Positions 27,520 to 35,118 of a stretch of 64,000 bases of DNA are shown piece after piece. Where the stretch lies: the NCBI RefSeq assembly GCF_014642635.1, contig NZ_BMIQ01000002.1:62001-126000 (forward strand). Direction: 5' to 3'. The position numbers and the translations under genes were made by a program. Numbering within the stretch: position 1 is the first letter of the stretch; each line of letters opens with the position of its first letter. A model generated the notes under the pieces. The model had not been told where the DNA came from. It did no database searches and saw only the letters and a list, made by a program, of their open reading frames with translations. Origin of the DNA: Aureimonas endophytica (GTDB lineage Bacteria > Pseudomonadota > Alphaproteobacteria > Rhizobiales > Rhizobiaceae).

Positions 27520-28332
27520 TCAGGCCGCGAAGGCCTCGTCCTCGCCCGGCGCCTCCGCCGCGCGCTCGGCCACGATCAGCCGCACGCCGGCAGCCTCGAT
27601 CATCTGCGCCGCCGCGTCCTCGATCCCGTCGTCGGTGACGATGGTGCCGACCCGCTCCAGCGAGGCGACGAGCATCGAGGACCGCGCCTTGAACTTCGAG
27701 GCGTCGGCGAGCACCACGATCTCGTCCGCCTGGCGCATCAGGCGCTGTTCCGACTGGACGATCAAGGGGTCCGCCTCCGCGATGCCGAGCGCCGAGATGC
27801 CCCGGCAGCCCATGAACATCTTCCGCGCCGCGAAATTGGCGATGCCGTCCGTCTCGAACGGGCTGATGATCAGCCCCTGTTCCGGGTAGATGGCGCCCGC
27901 CGGCACCAGCACCGTGCATTTCGAATGGCGGATCAGATGTTCGGCGATCTGAAAGGAATTGGTCATCACCTGCAGCTTCAGCGCGGTGAGCGGATGCACC
28001 ATCTGGAAGGTCGTGGTGCCGCCGTTGATGATGACCGAATCGCCCTCCGCGCAGAGCGCTACGGCGGCGCGGGCGATCATGCGCTTCTCGCGCCGGTTGA
28101 GCGCCTCGCAGGCGGCGAGCGACGGGCCGCCGATCCGGCCGTAGGGCGAGGGGGCCAGCGCCTCGGCGCCGCCCCGCACCTTGCGCAGCTTCTTTTCCAG
28201 GGCGAGGGCGGCGATGTCGCGCCGGATGGTCGCCTCCGAGGCGCCCGTCAGCTCGGCGAGTTCGGCGACGCCCGCCACCGATCGCCCCTGGACGGCGCTC
28301 AAGATGATGCGGTGGCGTTCGACTTCGTGCAT
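27520..28332 (-). CDS. rhaR: DeoR-family transcriptional regulator (RhaR-like)
   Basis: A 270-residue repressor-type regulator. The N-terminal DeoR helix-turn-helix is seen in [19 protein letters not shown] (about residues 25-43), followed by a DeoRC sugar-phosphate-sensing domain ([32 protein letters not shown]). An AGGAG lies in front of its ATG. It is divergent from rhaD across 192 bases and precedes the mutarotase and kinase genes, the place occupied by RhaR in rhizobial rhamnose loci. Control of both flanking operons is a reasonable inference. Confidence 0.88.
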   Translation of the reverse strand: MHEVERHRIILSAVQGRSVAGVAELAELTGASEATIRRDIAALALEKKLRKVRGGAEALAPSPYGRIGGPSLAACEALNRREKRMIARAAVALCAEGDSVIINGGTTTFQMVHPLTALKLQVMTNSFQIAEHLIRHSKCTVLVPAGAIYPEQGLIISPFETDGIANFAARKMFMGCRGISALGIAEADPLIVQSEQRLMRQADEIVVLADASKFKARSSMLVASLERVGTIVTDDGIEDAAAQMIEAAGVRLIVAERAAEAPGEDEAFAA

Positions 28333-28438
28333 CAGGATCTCCTGAAGCCAGACTTGCGATCCGCTCCTCGCCTGTCAATCATTTTCCGTCAAAACCGATC
28401 ATTGCACTGCACAATTTGCGTGTTCATGACCGGATTTG

Positions 28439-28467
28439 TTGACAATCCGGAGCCGATGCCGCATTCC
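28439..28467 (+). promoter_or_regulatory. Candidate promoter for rhaD in the rhaR-rhaD divergent region
   Basis: A perfect TTGACA (28439-28444) lies 80 bases upstream of the rhaD start; a weak -10 (CATTCC, 28462-28467) follows at 17 bases. A TGTCAA at 28373-28378 provides a -35-like hexamer for the opposite direction. The segment between them is AT-richer than its flanks and is where RhaR would be expected to bind. Confidence 0.35.
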
Positions 28468-28524
28468 TGCGCCGCATCCGGCGCTTCGCAGCGACGCCGC
28501 CGGACATCGCGCATGGGAGGAAAC

Positions 28525-30627
28525 ATGTCCGCGACCACCGACGGGAGCCGTGTCCGCAATCTCTGGGACGAGGCGAAGGCCGCCACGCTCGACGAGCCGG
28601 GCAAGCTGCTCTACCGCTCCAATCTCCTCGGCTCCGACAAGCGGATCACCAATTACGGCGGCGGCAACACCTCGGCCAAGGTCACGCATCGCGATCCGCT
28701 GACGGGCGAGGACGTGACGGTCCTCTGGGTCAAGGGCTCGGGCGGCGATGTCGGCACGATCAAGCTCGACGGCTTCGCGACGCTCTACATGGACAAGCTG
28801 AACCGGCTGCGCGACATCTATCGCGGCCCGGCGCACGAGGACGAGATGGTGGGCTATCTGCCCCACTGCACCTTCAACCTCAATCCGCGCGCCGCCTCGA
28901 TCGACACGCCGCTGCATGCCTATCTGCCCTATCCCCATGTCGATCACATGCATCCCGACGCGGTGATCGCCATCGCCGCGACGCGGAACGGCCGCGAGAT
29001 CACGCGGCGCGTCTATGGCGAGGAGATCGGCTGGCTGGAATGGCGCCGTCCGGGCTTCGAGCTCGGCCTGGAACTCGCGCGCTTCGCCGCCGAGAACCCG
29101 GAGGCCAAGGGCGTCGTGCTCGGCAGCCACGGCCTCTTCACCTGGGGGCGCACGGCGGAGGAGTGCTATGCCACGACGCTCGCCATCATCAACCGCGCCA
29201 TCGAATGGTTCGAGGGCGAGCTGAAGGACAAGCCGGCCTTCGGCGGCGAGGTGGTCGCGGCCCTGCCGCGCGAGCGCCGGCGCGAGATCGCCGCCCGGCT
29301 GATGCCGGAGATCCGCGCCCGCATCGGCCGCGACGAGGCGAAGATCGGCCATTTCGACGATTCCGACGCCGTCCTGCAATTCGTCGGCTCGGCGGCGCTG
29401 CGGCCGCTCGCCGCGCTCGGCACCTCCTGTCCCGACCATTTCCTGCGCACCAAGATTCGCCCCCTGGTGCTCGATTTCGATCCGGCGAACGGCGATGTCG
29501 AGGCGCTGGTCGCCGGGCTGGACGGAGCGGTCGAGGCCTATCGTCAGGACTACGCCGCCTATTACCAGCGCTCCAAGCACCCGGATTCGCCGGCGATGCG
29601 CGATCCGAACGCCGTGATCTATCTGGTGCCCGGCGTCGGCATGATCTCCTTCGCCAAGGACAAGGGCACGGCCCGCGTCTCGGCCGAGTTCTATGTCAAC
29701 GCCATCAACGTGATGCGCGGCGCCTCCGGCGTCGACGACTATCTCGGCCTGCCCGAGCAGGAGGCCTTCGACATCGAATACTGGCTCCTGGAAGAGGCCA
29801 AGCTCCAGCGCCTGCCGAAGCCGAAGCCGCTGGCCGGCCGCGTCGCGCTCGTCACGGGCGGCGCCGGCGGCATCGGCCAGGCGATCGCCGCTCGGCTGAT
29901 GGCGGAGGGCGCCTGCGTCGTCCTCGCCGATATCGACGCCAACGCGCTCGACGCGACAAAGGCTGATTTCGCCAAGGGCTTCGGCGCCGATCAGGTGCGC
30001 GGCACGCGCATGAACGTCACGTCCGAAGCCGAGGTCGCGGCGAGCTTCGCCGAGGCCGTGGTGGAATATGGCGGGCTCGACATTCTCGTCTCCAATGCCG
30101 GCATCGCCTCCGCCGCGCCGGTGGAGGACACGACGCTGGAGGTCTGGGACCGCAACATCTCGATCCTCGCCACCGGCTATTTCCTCGTCTCGCGCGAGGC
30201 CTTCCGCCTGTTCCGCCGCCAGAAGCTCGGCGGCTCGATGATCTTCATCTCCTCCAAGAACGGGCTCGCCGCCTCGGCCGGCGCCTCGGCCTATTGCACG
30301 GCCAAGGCGGCGGAGATCCATCTCGCCCGCTGCCTCGCCCTGGAAGGGGCGGAGGCCGGCATCCGCGTCAATACGGTGAACCCGGACGCGGTGCTGCGCG
30401 GCTCGAAGATCTGGAGCGGCGAATGGCGCGAGCAGCGCGCCGCCTCCTCGAAGATCGGCACGGAGGAGCTGGAGGCGCATTACCGCAACCGGTCGCTCCT
30501 GAAGCGCTCGGTCTTCCCGGAGGACATCGCGGAAGCCGTCTATTTCTTCGCCTCCGACCTGTCGGCGAAGTCGACCGGCAACATCGTCAATGTCGACGCG
30601 GGCAACGCGATCAGCTTCACGCGGTGA
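28525..30627 (+). CDS. rhaD: Bifunctional rhamnulose-1-phosphate aldolase / L-lactaldehyde dehydrogenase (RhaD)
   Basis: A 700-residue fusion. Residues ~1-430 form a class II aldolase (NYGGGNTSAKV, PYPHVDHMHPDAV with zinc-ligand histidines, GSHGLFTWG). Residues ~435-700 form a short-chain dehydrogenase (Rossmann motif VTGGAGGIGQAIA near 446, active-site YCTAKAAEI near 590). It cleaves rhamnulose 1-phosphate to DHAP and lactaldehyde, and the SDR half oxidises or reduces the product. Start ATG 28525 follows GGGAGG; an ATG at 28513 lies in that site and is less likely. First gene of the plus-strand rhamnose operon. Confidence 0.95.
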   Translation: MSATTDGSRVRNLWDEAKAATLDEPGKLLYRSNLLGSDKRITNYGGGNTSAKVTHRDPLTGEDVTVLWVKGSGGDVGTIKLDGFATLYMDKLNRLRDIYRGPAHEDEMVGYLPHCTFNLNPRAASIDTPLHAYLPYPHVDHMHPDAVIAIAATRNGREITRRVYGEEIGWLEWRRPGFELGLELARFAAENPEAKGVVLGSHGLFTWGRTAEECYATTLAIINRAIEWFEGELKDKPAFGGEVVAALPRERRREIAARLMPEIRARIGRDEAKIGHFDDSDAVLQFVGSAALRPLAALGTSCPDHFLRTKIRPLVLDFDPANGDVEALVAGLDGAVEAYRQDYAAYYQRSKHPDSPAMRDPNAVIYLVPGVGMISFAKDKGTARVSAEFYVNAINVMRGASGVDDYLGLPEQEAFDIEYWLLEEAKLQRLPKPKPLAGRVALVTGGAGGIGQAIAARLMAEGACVVLADIDANALDATKADFAKGFGADQVRGTRMNVTSEAEVAASFAEAVVEYGGLDILVSNAGIASAAPVEDTTLEVWDRNISILATGYFLVSREAFRLFRRQKLGGSMIFISSKNGLAASAGASAYCTAKAAEIHLARCLALEGAEAGIRVNTVNPDAVLRGSKIWSGEWREQRAASSKIGTEELEAHYRNRSLLKRSVFPEDIAEAVYFFASDLSAKSTGNIVNVDAGNAISFTR

Positions 30628-30635
30628 AGCTGCGT

Positions 30636-30762
30636 CCTTCTCCCGAGCCGGGAGAAGGTGCCGGCAGGCGGATGAGGGAGCGCGGGACACAGGCGTTTCC
30701 GCCCTGCGGCTCCCTCACCCGGTTCGCTGGCGCGAACCACCCTCTCCCGACTCGGGAGAGGG
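30636..30762. repeat. Modular palindromic intergenic element between rhaD and rhaI (RIME-like)
   Basis: A composite of palindromes: CCTTCTCCC/GGGAGAAGG hairpin at 30636-30658, GAGGGAGC (30674-30681) with GCTCCCTC (30709-30716), GGTTCG...CGAACC at 30721-30738, and CCCTCTCCC/GGGAGAGGG hairpin at 30740-30762. The outer hairpins are near-copies of each other. This mosaic pattern resembles the RIME-type intergenic palindromic repeats of rhizobial genomes. In the mRNA it would fold strongly and could attenuate or stabilise rhaD relative to rhaI. Confidence 0.75.
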
Positions 30763-30801
30763 CTGGCGCTCTATTCTGAACCGGCGGAGGGAGGATCTGC
30801 C

Positions 30802-32097
30802 ATGCCATCACCCATCGATCCGAGCGTGATCGAGACCAGCAACGCGGCGCGGGCGCGCGATCATGCGGCGGATTTCGCCAGCCTCGGCGAGCGTCTCGCC
30901 CGGCGCGGCCTCGACATCGAGGCGCTGACGGCGAAGGTTTCCGCCTTCACCGTCGCGGTGCCGTCCTGGGGCGTCGGCACCGGCGGCACCCGCTTCGCCC
31001 GCTTTCCGGGCCGGGGCGAGCCGCGCGGCATCTTCGAGAAGCTCGACGATTGCGGCGTGATCCAGGCGCTCGGCCGCGCGACGCCCGCCGTCTCGCTGCA
31101 CATCCCCTGGGACAAGGCCGATCCGGCGGAGCTGAAGGACAGGGCGGCGGCGCTCGGCCTCTCCTTCGACGCGATGAATTCCAACACCTTCCAGGATCAT
31201 CCGAGCGATCCGCGCCAGCCGCTGTCCTACAAATACGGCTCGCTCTCCCATGCCGATCCGGCGGTGCGCGCCCAGGCGGTCGAGCACAATCTGGAAACGA
31301 TCGCGATCGGCGAGGCGATCGGCTCGAAGGCGATCACCGTCTGGATCGCCGACGGCTCGAACTTCGCCGGCCAGAGCGACCTGTCGCGCGCCTTCGAGCG
31401 CTATCTCGACTCGATGAAGGCGATCTATGCCGGGCTGCCGGCCGACTGGCGCATCTTCTCCGAGCACAAGATGTACGAGCCGGCCTTCTATTCGACCGTC
31501 GTCTCGGACTGGGGCACCAGCTACATGACGGCCCAGGAGCTCGGGCCGAAGGCCTTCTGCCTCGTCGATCTCGGCCATCACGCGCCGAACGTGAATATCG
31601 AGCAGATCGTCGCGCGGCTGATCCGGGCATCGAAGCTCGGCGGCTTCCACTTCAACGATTCGAAATATGGCGACGACGATCTCGACGCCGGCTCGATCGA
31701 TCCCTTCCGTCTCTTCCTCGTCTTCAACGAGCTCGTCGGGGCGGGCGACGCGCTGGAGCGCCTCTATCCGGCCCATATGATCGACCAGTCGCACAATGTG
31801 ACCGATCCGATCGAGAGCCTCATCCGCTCGGCCGACGAGATCCGGCGCGCCTATGCCCAGGCGCTGCTCGTCGATCGTATCGCGCTTTCCGGCCACCAGG
31901 ACGGCAACGATCCGCTGATGGCCTCGGAGGTGCTGAAGAGCGCCTTCCGCACCGATGTCGGCCCGATCCTCGCCGAGGCGCGGCTGCGGGCCGGCGGTGC
32001 CCTCGACCCGATCGCCGCCTATCGCGCCAGCGGCTATCGCGAGGCGGCGGCGGCCGAGCGCCCGGCGGTGCCGGGCTCCGGCGGCGGGATCGTCTGA
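30802..32097 (+). CDS. rhaI: L-rhamnose isomerase, rhizobial RhaI type
   Basis: A 431-residue TIM-barrel isomerase converting L-rhamnose to L-rhamnulose. Landmarks: FDAMNSNTFQDHPSDPRQP, KAITVWIADGSNFAGQ, FSEHKMYEPAFYSTV and CLVDLGHHAPNVNIE, which hold the metal-binding Glu, Asp and His residues of the barrel. A strong GGAGGGAGGA precedes the ATG. It follows rhaD on the same strand with the palindromic element in the gap. Confidence 0.93.
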   Translation: MPSPIDPSVIETSNAARARDHAADFASLGERLARRGLDIEALTAKVSAFTVAVPSWGVGTGGTRFARFPGRGEPRGIFEKLDDCGVIQALGRATPAVSLHIPWDKADPAELKDRAAALGLSFDAMNSNTFQDHPSDPRQPLSYKYGSLSHADPAVRAQAVEHNLETIAIGEAIGSKAITVWIADGSNFAGQSDLSRAFERYLDSMKAIYAGLPADWRIFSEHKMYEPAFYSTVVSDWGTSYMTAQELGPKAFCLVDLGHHAPNVNIEQIVARLIRASKLGGFHFNDSKYGDDDLDAGSIDPFRLFLVFNELVGAGDALERLYPAHMIDQSHNVTDPIESLIRSADEIRRAYAQALLVDRIALSGHQDGNDPLMASEVLKSAFRTDVGPILAEARLRAGGALDPIAAYRASGYREAAAAERPAVPGSGGGIV

Positions 32098-32103
32098 TCC
32101 CGC

Positions 32104-33552
32104 TCAGCCCGGCAGGCGCGCCGCCCGGGCGAGGCGGTGGCGGATCGTGCGGATCATGCCCTTCCTGCGGCTGCGCAGGATGGCGATCTCGACGCTGTCC
32201 GCCGTGCCCGGCAGGAGCACGCTGAGCGACGGCACCCGCCCGCGCGGCTTCAGGCCTTGGCTGCGCGCCAGGTCCAGCGTTTCCCGCGTCGTCAGGGCGA
32301 GCGTGCCGATCTCCTTGTTGTGCTTCTCCAGCTTGGCGCAGAGATTGACCGCCGAGCCGATCACCGTGAATTCGAGCCGCCCCTCCACTCCCACGACGCC
32401 GGAGACGACGCGGCCGGCGACGACGGCGATGCCGATTCCGTCCTCGGCGAACCAGGCATGGCGCGCCGCGACGTCTCGCGCGAAGGCGTCGAGCACGGCC
32501 TCCGTCGCCATCAGCGCGTTGGCCGCATGGGTCGAAAGCGGGCGCACCGCGCCGAAGGTCGCCATGATGCCGTCGCCGAGGAACTTGTCGATCGTGCCGC
32601 CATGGTCGCGGATGATCGGCACCACCGCCTTCTGGAAGCTCGCGAGCGCCGCGAGGACGTCGGAGGGCGGATGTTCGGCGGCGAGCCCCGTGAAGCCGCG
32701 CAGGTCGACGAACATGATCGAGGCCTCGCGCTGCGTGCCGTGGCCGGGGGCGAGGCCGCTCTCGAAGGCGCGGATGTCGTCGGCGACGGCCGGATCGAAG
32801 AAGCGGGCGAGATTGACCGCCGCCTGCGCCTCCGTCACCGAGGCGACCAGGAGATTGCGGGCCAGCGTCAGGGCCAAGGTCAGGACGCCGGTGACGAGGA
32901 CGATGAGCACGATCTTGTCGATCTCGGCCCAGAGCAGCACCGAGTTCGAGGTGAGATAGTTGACATAGTTGCGCGTCAGCACCTCCGAGCTCGGCTCGGT
33001 GGCGAGCACCCAGGCGAGCAGCGCCAGCCAGCCGGCGGCGGCGGCGGCGCCCGCCGCCAGCACGTAGCGGATCTCGAAGCGCAGCGTGCGGATCGCGATG
33101 AACAGGAAGACGTAGAGCAGCGTCGGCGACTTCATCACGAAGGAGGGCGGCTGCGCATATTGGATATGCGTGCTCCAGATGAGGCCGTAGAGCAGCAGGA
33201 AATCGAGAAGGATCGACAGATAGACGGCGAAGGCCGGCACCGGCGGGCGGAGCGCCCAGAGAAGTCCCAGCGTCGACAGGACAAGATAGAGGCCGAGCAC
33301 ATAGGGCGTCGGCGAGGCGAACATCGTGACATCCGCCGGATGCGGCGTCGCGATATAGAGCAGCGTCGCGACGATGACGACGAAGATCTGGATGAGCTTG
33401 ACGATCACCTCGCCGATATCGTCGAGCCGCTGCACGCGCAGGCGGATCGCCGGCGAGAGCATGCGCGGCATCTCGCGGCCGCGGATCTGGTTCCACACCT
33501 CCGCCGGACGGATCCGGCGGCGACGGCGGCGTGGCTTGTCGCCTTCGCTCAT
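32104..33552 (-). CDS. Membrane-bound class III adenylate/guanylate cyclase
   Basis: A 482-residue protein. About six hydrophobic helices occupy residues ~45-235 (for example VKLIQIFVVIVATLLYI and IVLIVLVTGVLTLALTLA). The C-terminal catalytic domain (about 275-455) has both metal aspartates (IMFVDLRGFTG near 279; KFLGDGIMATFG near 324) and the substrate-selecting lysine before the second one, which favours ATP. The transition-state arginine position reads Lys (VNLCAKLE). The ATG overlaps the stop of the upstream MBL gene by four bases. Last gene of the cyclic-nucleotide set; probably makes cAMP, not proven. Confidence 0.92.
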   Translation of the reverse strand: MSEGDKPRRRRRRIRPAEVWNQIRGREMPRMLSPAIRLRVQRLDDIGEVIVKLIQIFVVIVATLLYIATPHPADVTMFASPTPYVLGLYLVLSTLGLLWALRPPVPAFAVYLSILLDFLLLYGLIWSTHIQYAQPPSFVMKSPTLLYVFLFIAIRTLRFEIRYVLAAGAAAAAGWLALLAWVLATEPSSEVLTRNYVNYLTSNSVLLWAEIDKIVLIVLVTGVLTLALTLARNLLVASVTEAQAAVNLARFFDPAVADDIRAFESGLAPGHGTQREASIMFVDLRGFTGLAAEHPPSDVLAALASFQKAVVPIIRDHGGTIDKFLGDGIMATFGAVRPLSTHAANALMATEAVLDAFARDVAARHAWFAEDGIGIAVVAGRVVSGVVGVEGRLEFTVIGSAVNLCAKLEKHNKEIGTLALTTRETLDLARSQGLKPRGRVPSLSVLLPGTADSVEIAILRSRRKGMIRTIRHRLARAARLPG

Positions 33553-34424
33553 CCCCCGGAACGGACGCGCGTCTCGGCAAGCGCCGGCGCGAGGGAGAAG
33601 GTCATGCCGGTATAGCCGGCGACGGCGCCCGGAAACATTGCCTGCGCCTCGGCCTCGATCTGCGCCAGCGCCTCGTCGTCGCGCATATTGGCATGGTGGA
33701 AGAGGACGAGCTGGCGCACGCCGGCCAGCTTGGCGAGGCGCACCCCTTCCTGCCAGGAGGAATGGCCGTAATTCTTGAACTTGGCCATCTCGGCCTCGGT
33801 ATAGGACGTGTCGTAGAAGACGAGATCGGCGTCCCGGAACAGGGACAGGACGGCCTCGTCCGTCTGGCCCGGCACATGCTCAGTATCGGTGACATAGGAG
33901 ACGACGCGCCCCGCATGCTCGACCCGGTAGCCGACGGCGCCGTTCGGATGGTTGAGCCGCGCCGTACCGATGCGGATGCCGGGGCCGGGCCGCAGGACGT
34001 CGCCCGGCCGGAAGGTGCGGTAGTCGATATCGGCGGAGAAGACCTTCGGCCCGATCGGCAGGAAGGGCGCGCGCATGAAGTCGGCGATCAGCTCGCCCGC
34101 CGGCTGGTGGTCGAGCATGTGCCCGAGCGAGACCGAGATGCGCGTCCCCGGCCGGTAGAGCGGCATGAAGAAGGGGAAGCCCATGATGTGGTCGTAATGG
34201 ACATGGCTGAAGAAGAGATCGACCGAGGGCACGCATTCGGCGGCGAGCAGGCGGCCGAGCGGCACGATGCCGGTGCCGGCGTCGAAGACGAGGCGGTGCC
34301 CGTCGATCCGCATCTCAACGCAGCAGGTCTCGGTGCCATAGGCCGTCTGGGCGGGGCCGCTGCCGGGGAGGGTGCCACGGGCGCCCCAGACGATCACATC
34401 GAATGAGGACGGTTTCACGCGCAT
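33549..34424 (-). CDS. Metallo-beta-lactamase-fold hydrolase
   Basis: A 291-residue MBL-fold enzyme. It starts with a DVIVWGARGTLPGSG segment and carries the two-metal signature SHVHYDHIMG (HxHxDH, about residue 78), a FDAGTGIVPLG strand, SYVTDTEHVPGQ and LVLFHHANM with further ligand residues. The fold includes phosphodiesterases (RNase Z, PhnP and class II cAMP phosphodiesterases). Its stop overlaps the start of the cyclase gene and a cyclic-nucleotide-binding gene lies upstream, so a cyclic-nucleotide phosphodiesterase role is attractive. This is inference from context only. Confidence 0.88.
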   Translation of the reverse strand: MRVKPSSFDVIVWGARGTLPGSGPAQTAYGTETCCVEMRIDGHRLVFDAGTGIVPLGRLLAAECVPSVDLFFSHVHYDHIMGFPFFMPLYRPGTRISVSLGHMLDHQPAGELIADFMRAPFLPIGPKVFSADIDYRTFRPGDVLRPGPGIRIGTARLNHPNGAVGYRVEHAGRVVSYVTDTEHVPGQTDEAVLSLFRDADLVFYDTSYTEAEMAKFKNYGHSSWQEGVRLAKLAGVRQLVLFHHANMRDDEALAQIEAEAQAMFPGAVAGYTGMTFSLAPALAETRVRSGG

Positions 34425-34490
34425 GTCGCGACTCTGGTCATTCTCGCCCGGGGCGGCAAGCGGCGACGGCGAAGGGGTTGGCGGCCTGGT

Positions 34491-34952
34491 TCAAGCGTGG
34501 GCGTGGCGTCGCTCGGACGCGACGAGTTCGGCGGTGGTGCGGCTGAGGCGGAAGGCGAGCTCCCGCATCATCGCGACGCTCATGGTCGGGAAGGTGACGA
34601 GGAATTCGGCGAAGGTCTCCTTGCTGAGGCGCAGCGCGGTGAGGTCGCTCGTCGCCGCGACGCTCGCGGTGCGCGGCACGTCGCAGAGAATGGCGATCTC
34701 GCCGACGAAATCCGTCTCGCCGACCTCGGCGAGCTCGATCTCGCCATCCGGCCCGTCGACGAAGACGCGCGCCGTGCCGGAGAGGATGACATAGGCGCTG
34801 TCGCCGGCGTCGTTCTGGCGGAACAGCACCTCGCCCGCCTTGAAGCGCACCACCTTCGACGTGAAGGCGAGAAGCTTCAGCTTGCCGGCGTCGACGCCCG
34901 AAAACAGCGGCACGCGCTTCAGAACGTCGACCTCGTTCTTCAACAGGCTCAT
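34491..34952 (-). CDS. Stand-alone cyclic-nucleotide-binding (CNBD) protein
   Basis: A 153-residue soluble protein made of one Crp-type CNBD without the DNA-binding helix-turn-helix. VLFRQNDAGDSAYVILSG is the N-terminal barrel part; the phosphate-binding cassette reads FVGEIAILCDVPRTASV (about residues 82-98), with the conserved Glu, Arg and Thr-Ala expected for cAMP or cGMP binding. Length is too short for a transcription factor. It lies between the ABC-like gene and the MBL/cyclase pair on the same strand, suggesting it senses the cyclase product and acts by protein contact. Confidence 0.92.
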   Translation of the reverse strand: MSLLKNEVDVLKRVPLFSGVDAGKLKLLAFTSKVVRFKAGEVLFRQNDAGDSAYVILSGTARVFVDGPDGEIELAEVGETDFVGEIAILCDVPRTASVAATSDLTALRLSKETFAEFLVTFPTMSVAMMRELAFRLSRTTAELVASERRHAHA

Positions 34953-35041
34953 CGCGGAGACGCTCTCCTCGAACGGACGGCGGGGGATCGAAGCTCGCCG
35001 CTGGAGCCGGGCTTGCGGCCGAACTCGGGATTTGTCCTATG

Positions 35042-35070
35042 ATATGATTGTATTTCCCACCGTTCTTCAA
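35042..35070 (-). promoter_or_regulatory. Candidate promoter for the CNBD-MBL-cyclase genes
   Basis: In the 166-base gap between the ABC-like gene and the CNBD gene, the minus strand carries TTGAAG (35070-35065) and TCATAT (35047-35042) separated by exactly 17 bases, in an AT-rich pocket. If real, the three downstream genes can be expressed apart from the ABC-like gene. Confidence 0.35.
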
Positions 35071-35118
35071 GGCGGGCCATCGGAAAAACGGGCGAATTCA
35101 CGGCAAAACGACGCCTCG

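Noticed and set aside
27316-28524. N-terminal extension of the rhaD frame
   Set aside because: The frame stays open upstream of 28525 by chance and runs antisense to rhaR; RhaD homology and a ribosome binding site start at 28525.
30636-30762. Possible insertion-sequence ends or a tRNA-like fold
   Set aside because: No transposase gene, target duplication or tRNA consensus; the pattern fits a small palindromic intergenic repeat.
34491-34952. Crp/Fnr transcription factor
   Set aside because: The 153-residue protein ends soon after the cyclic-nucleotide-binding cassette and C-helix; there is no room for a helix-turn-helix domain.
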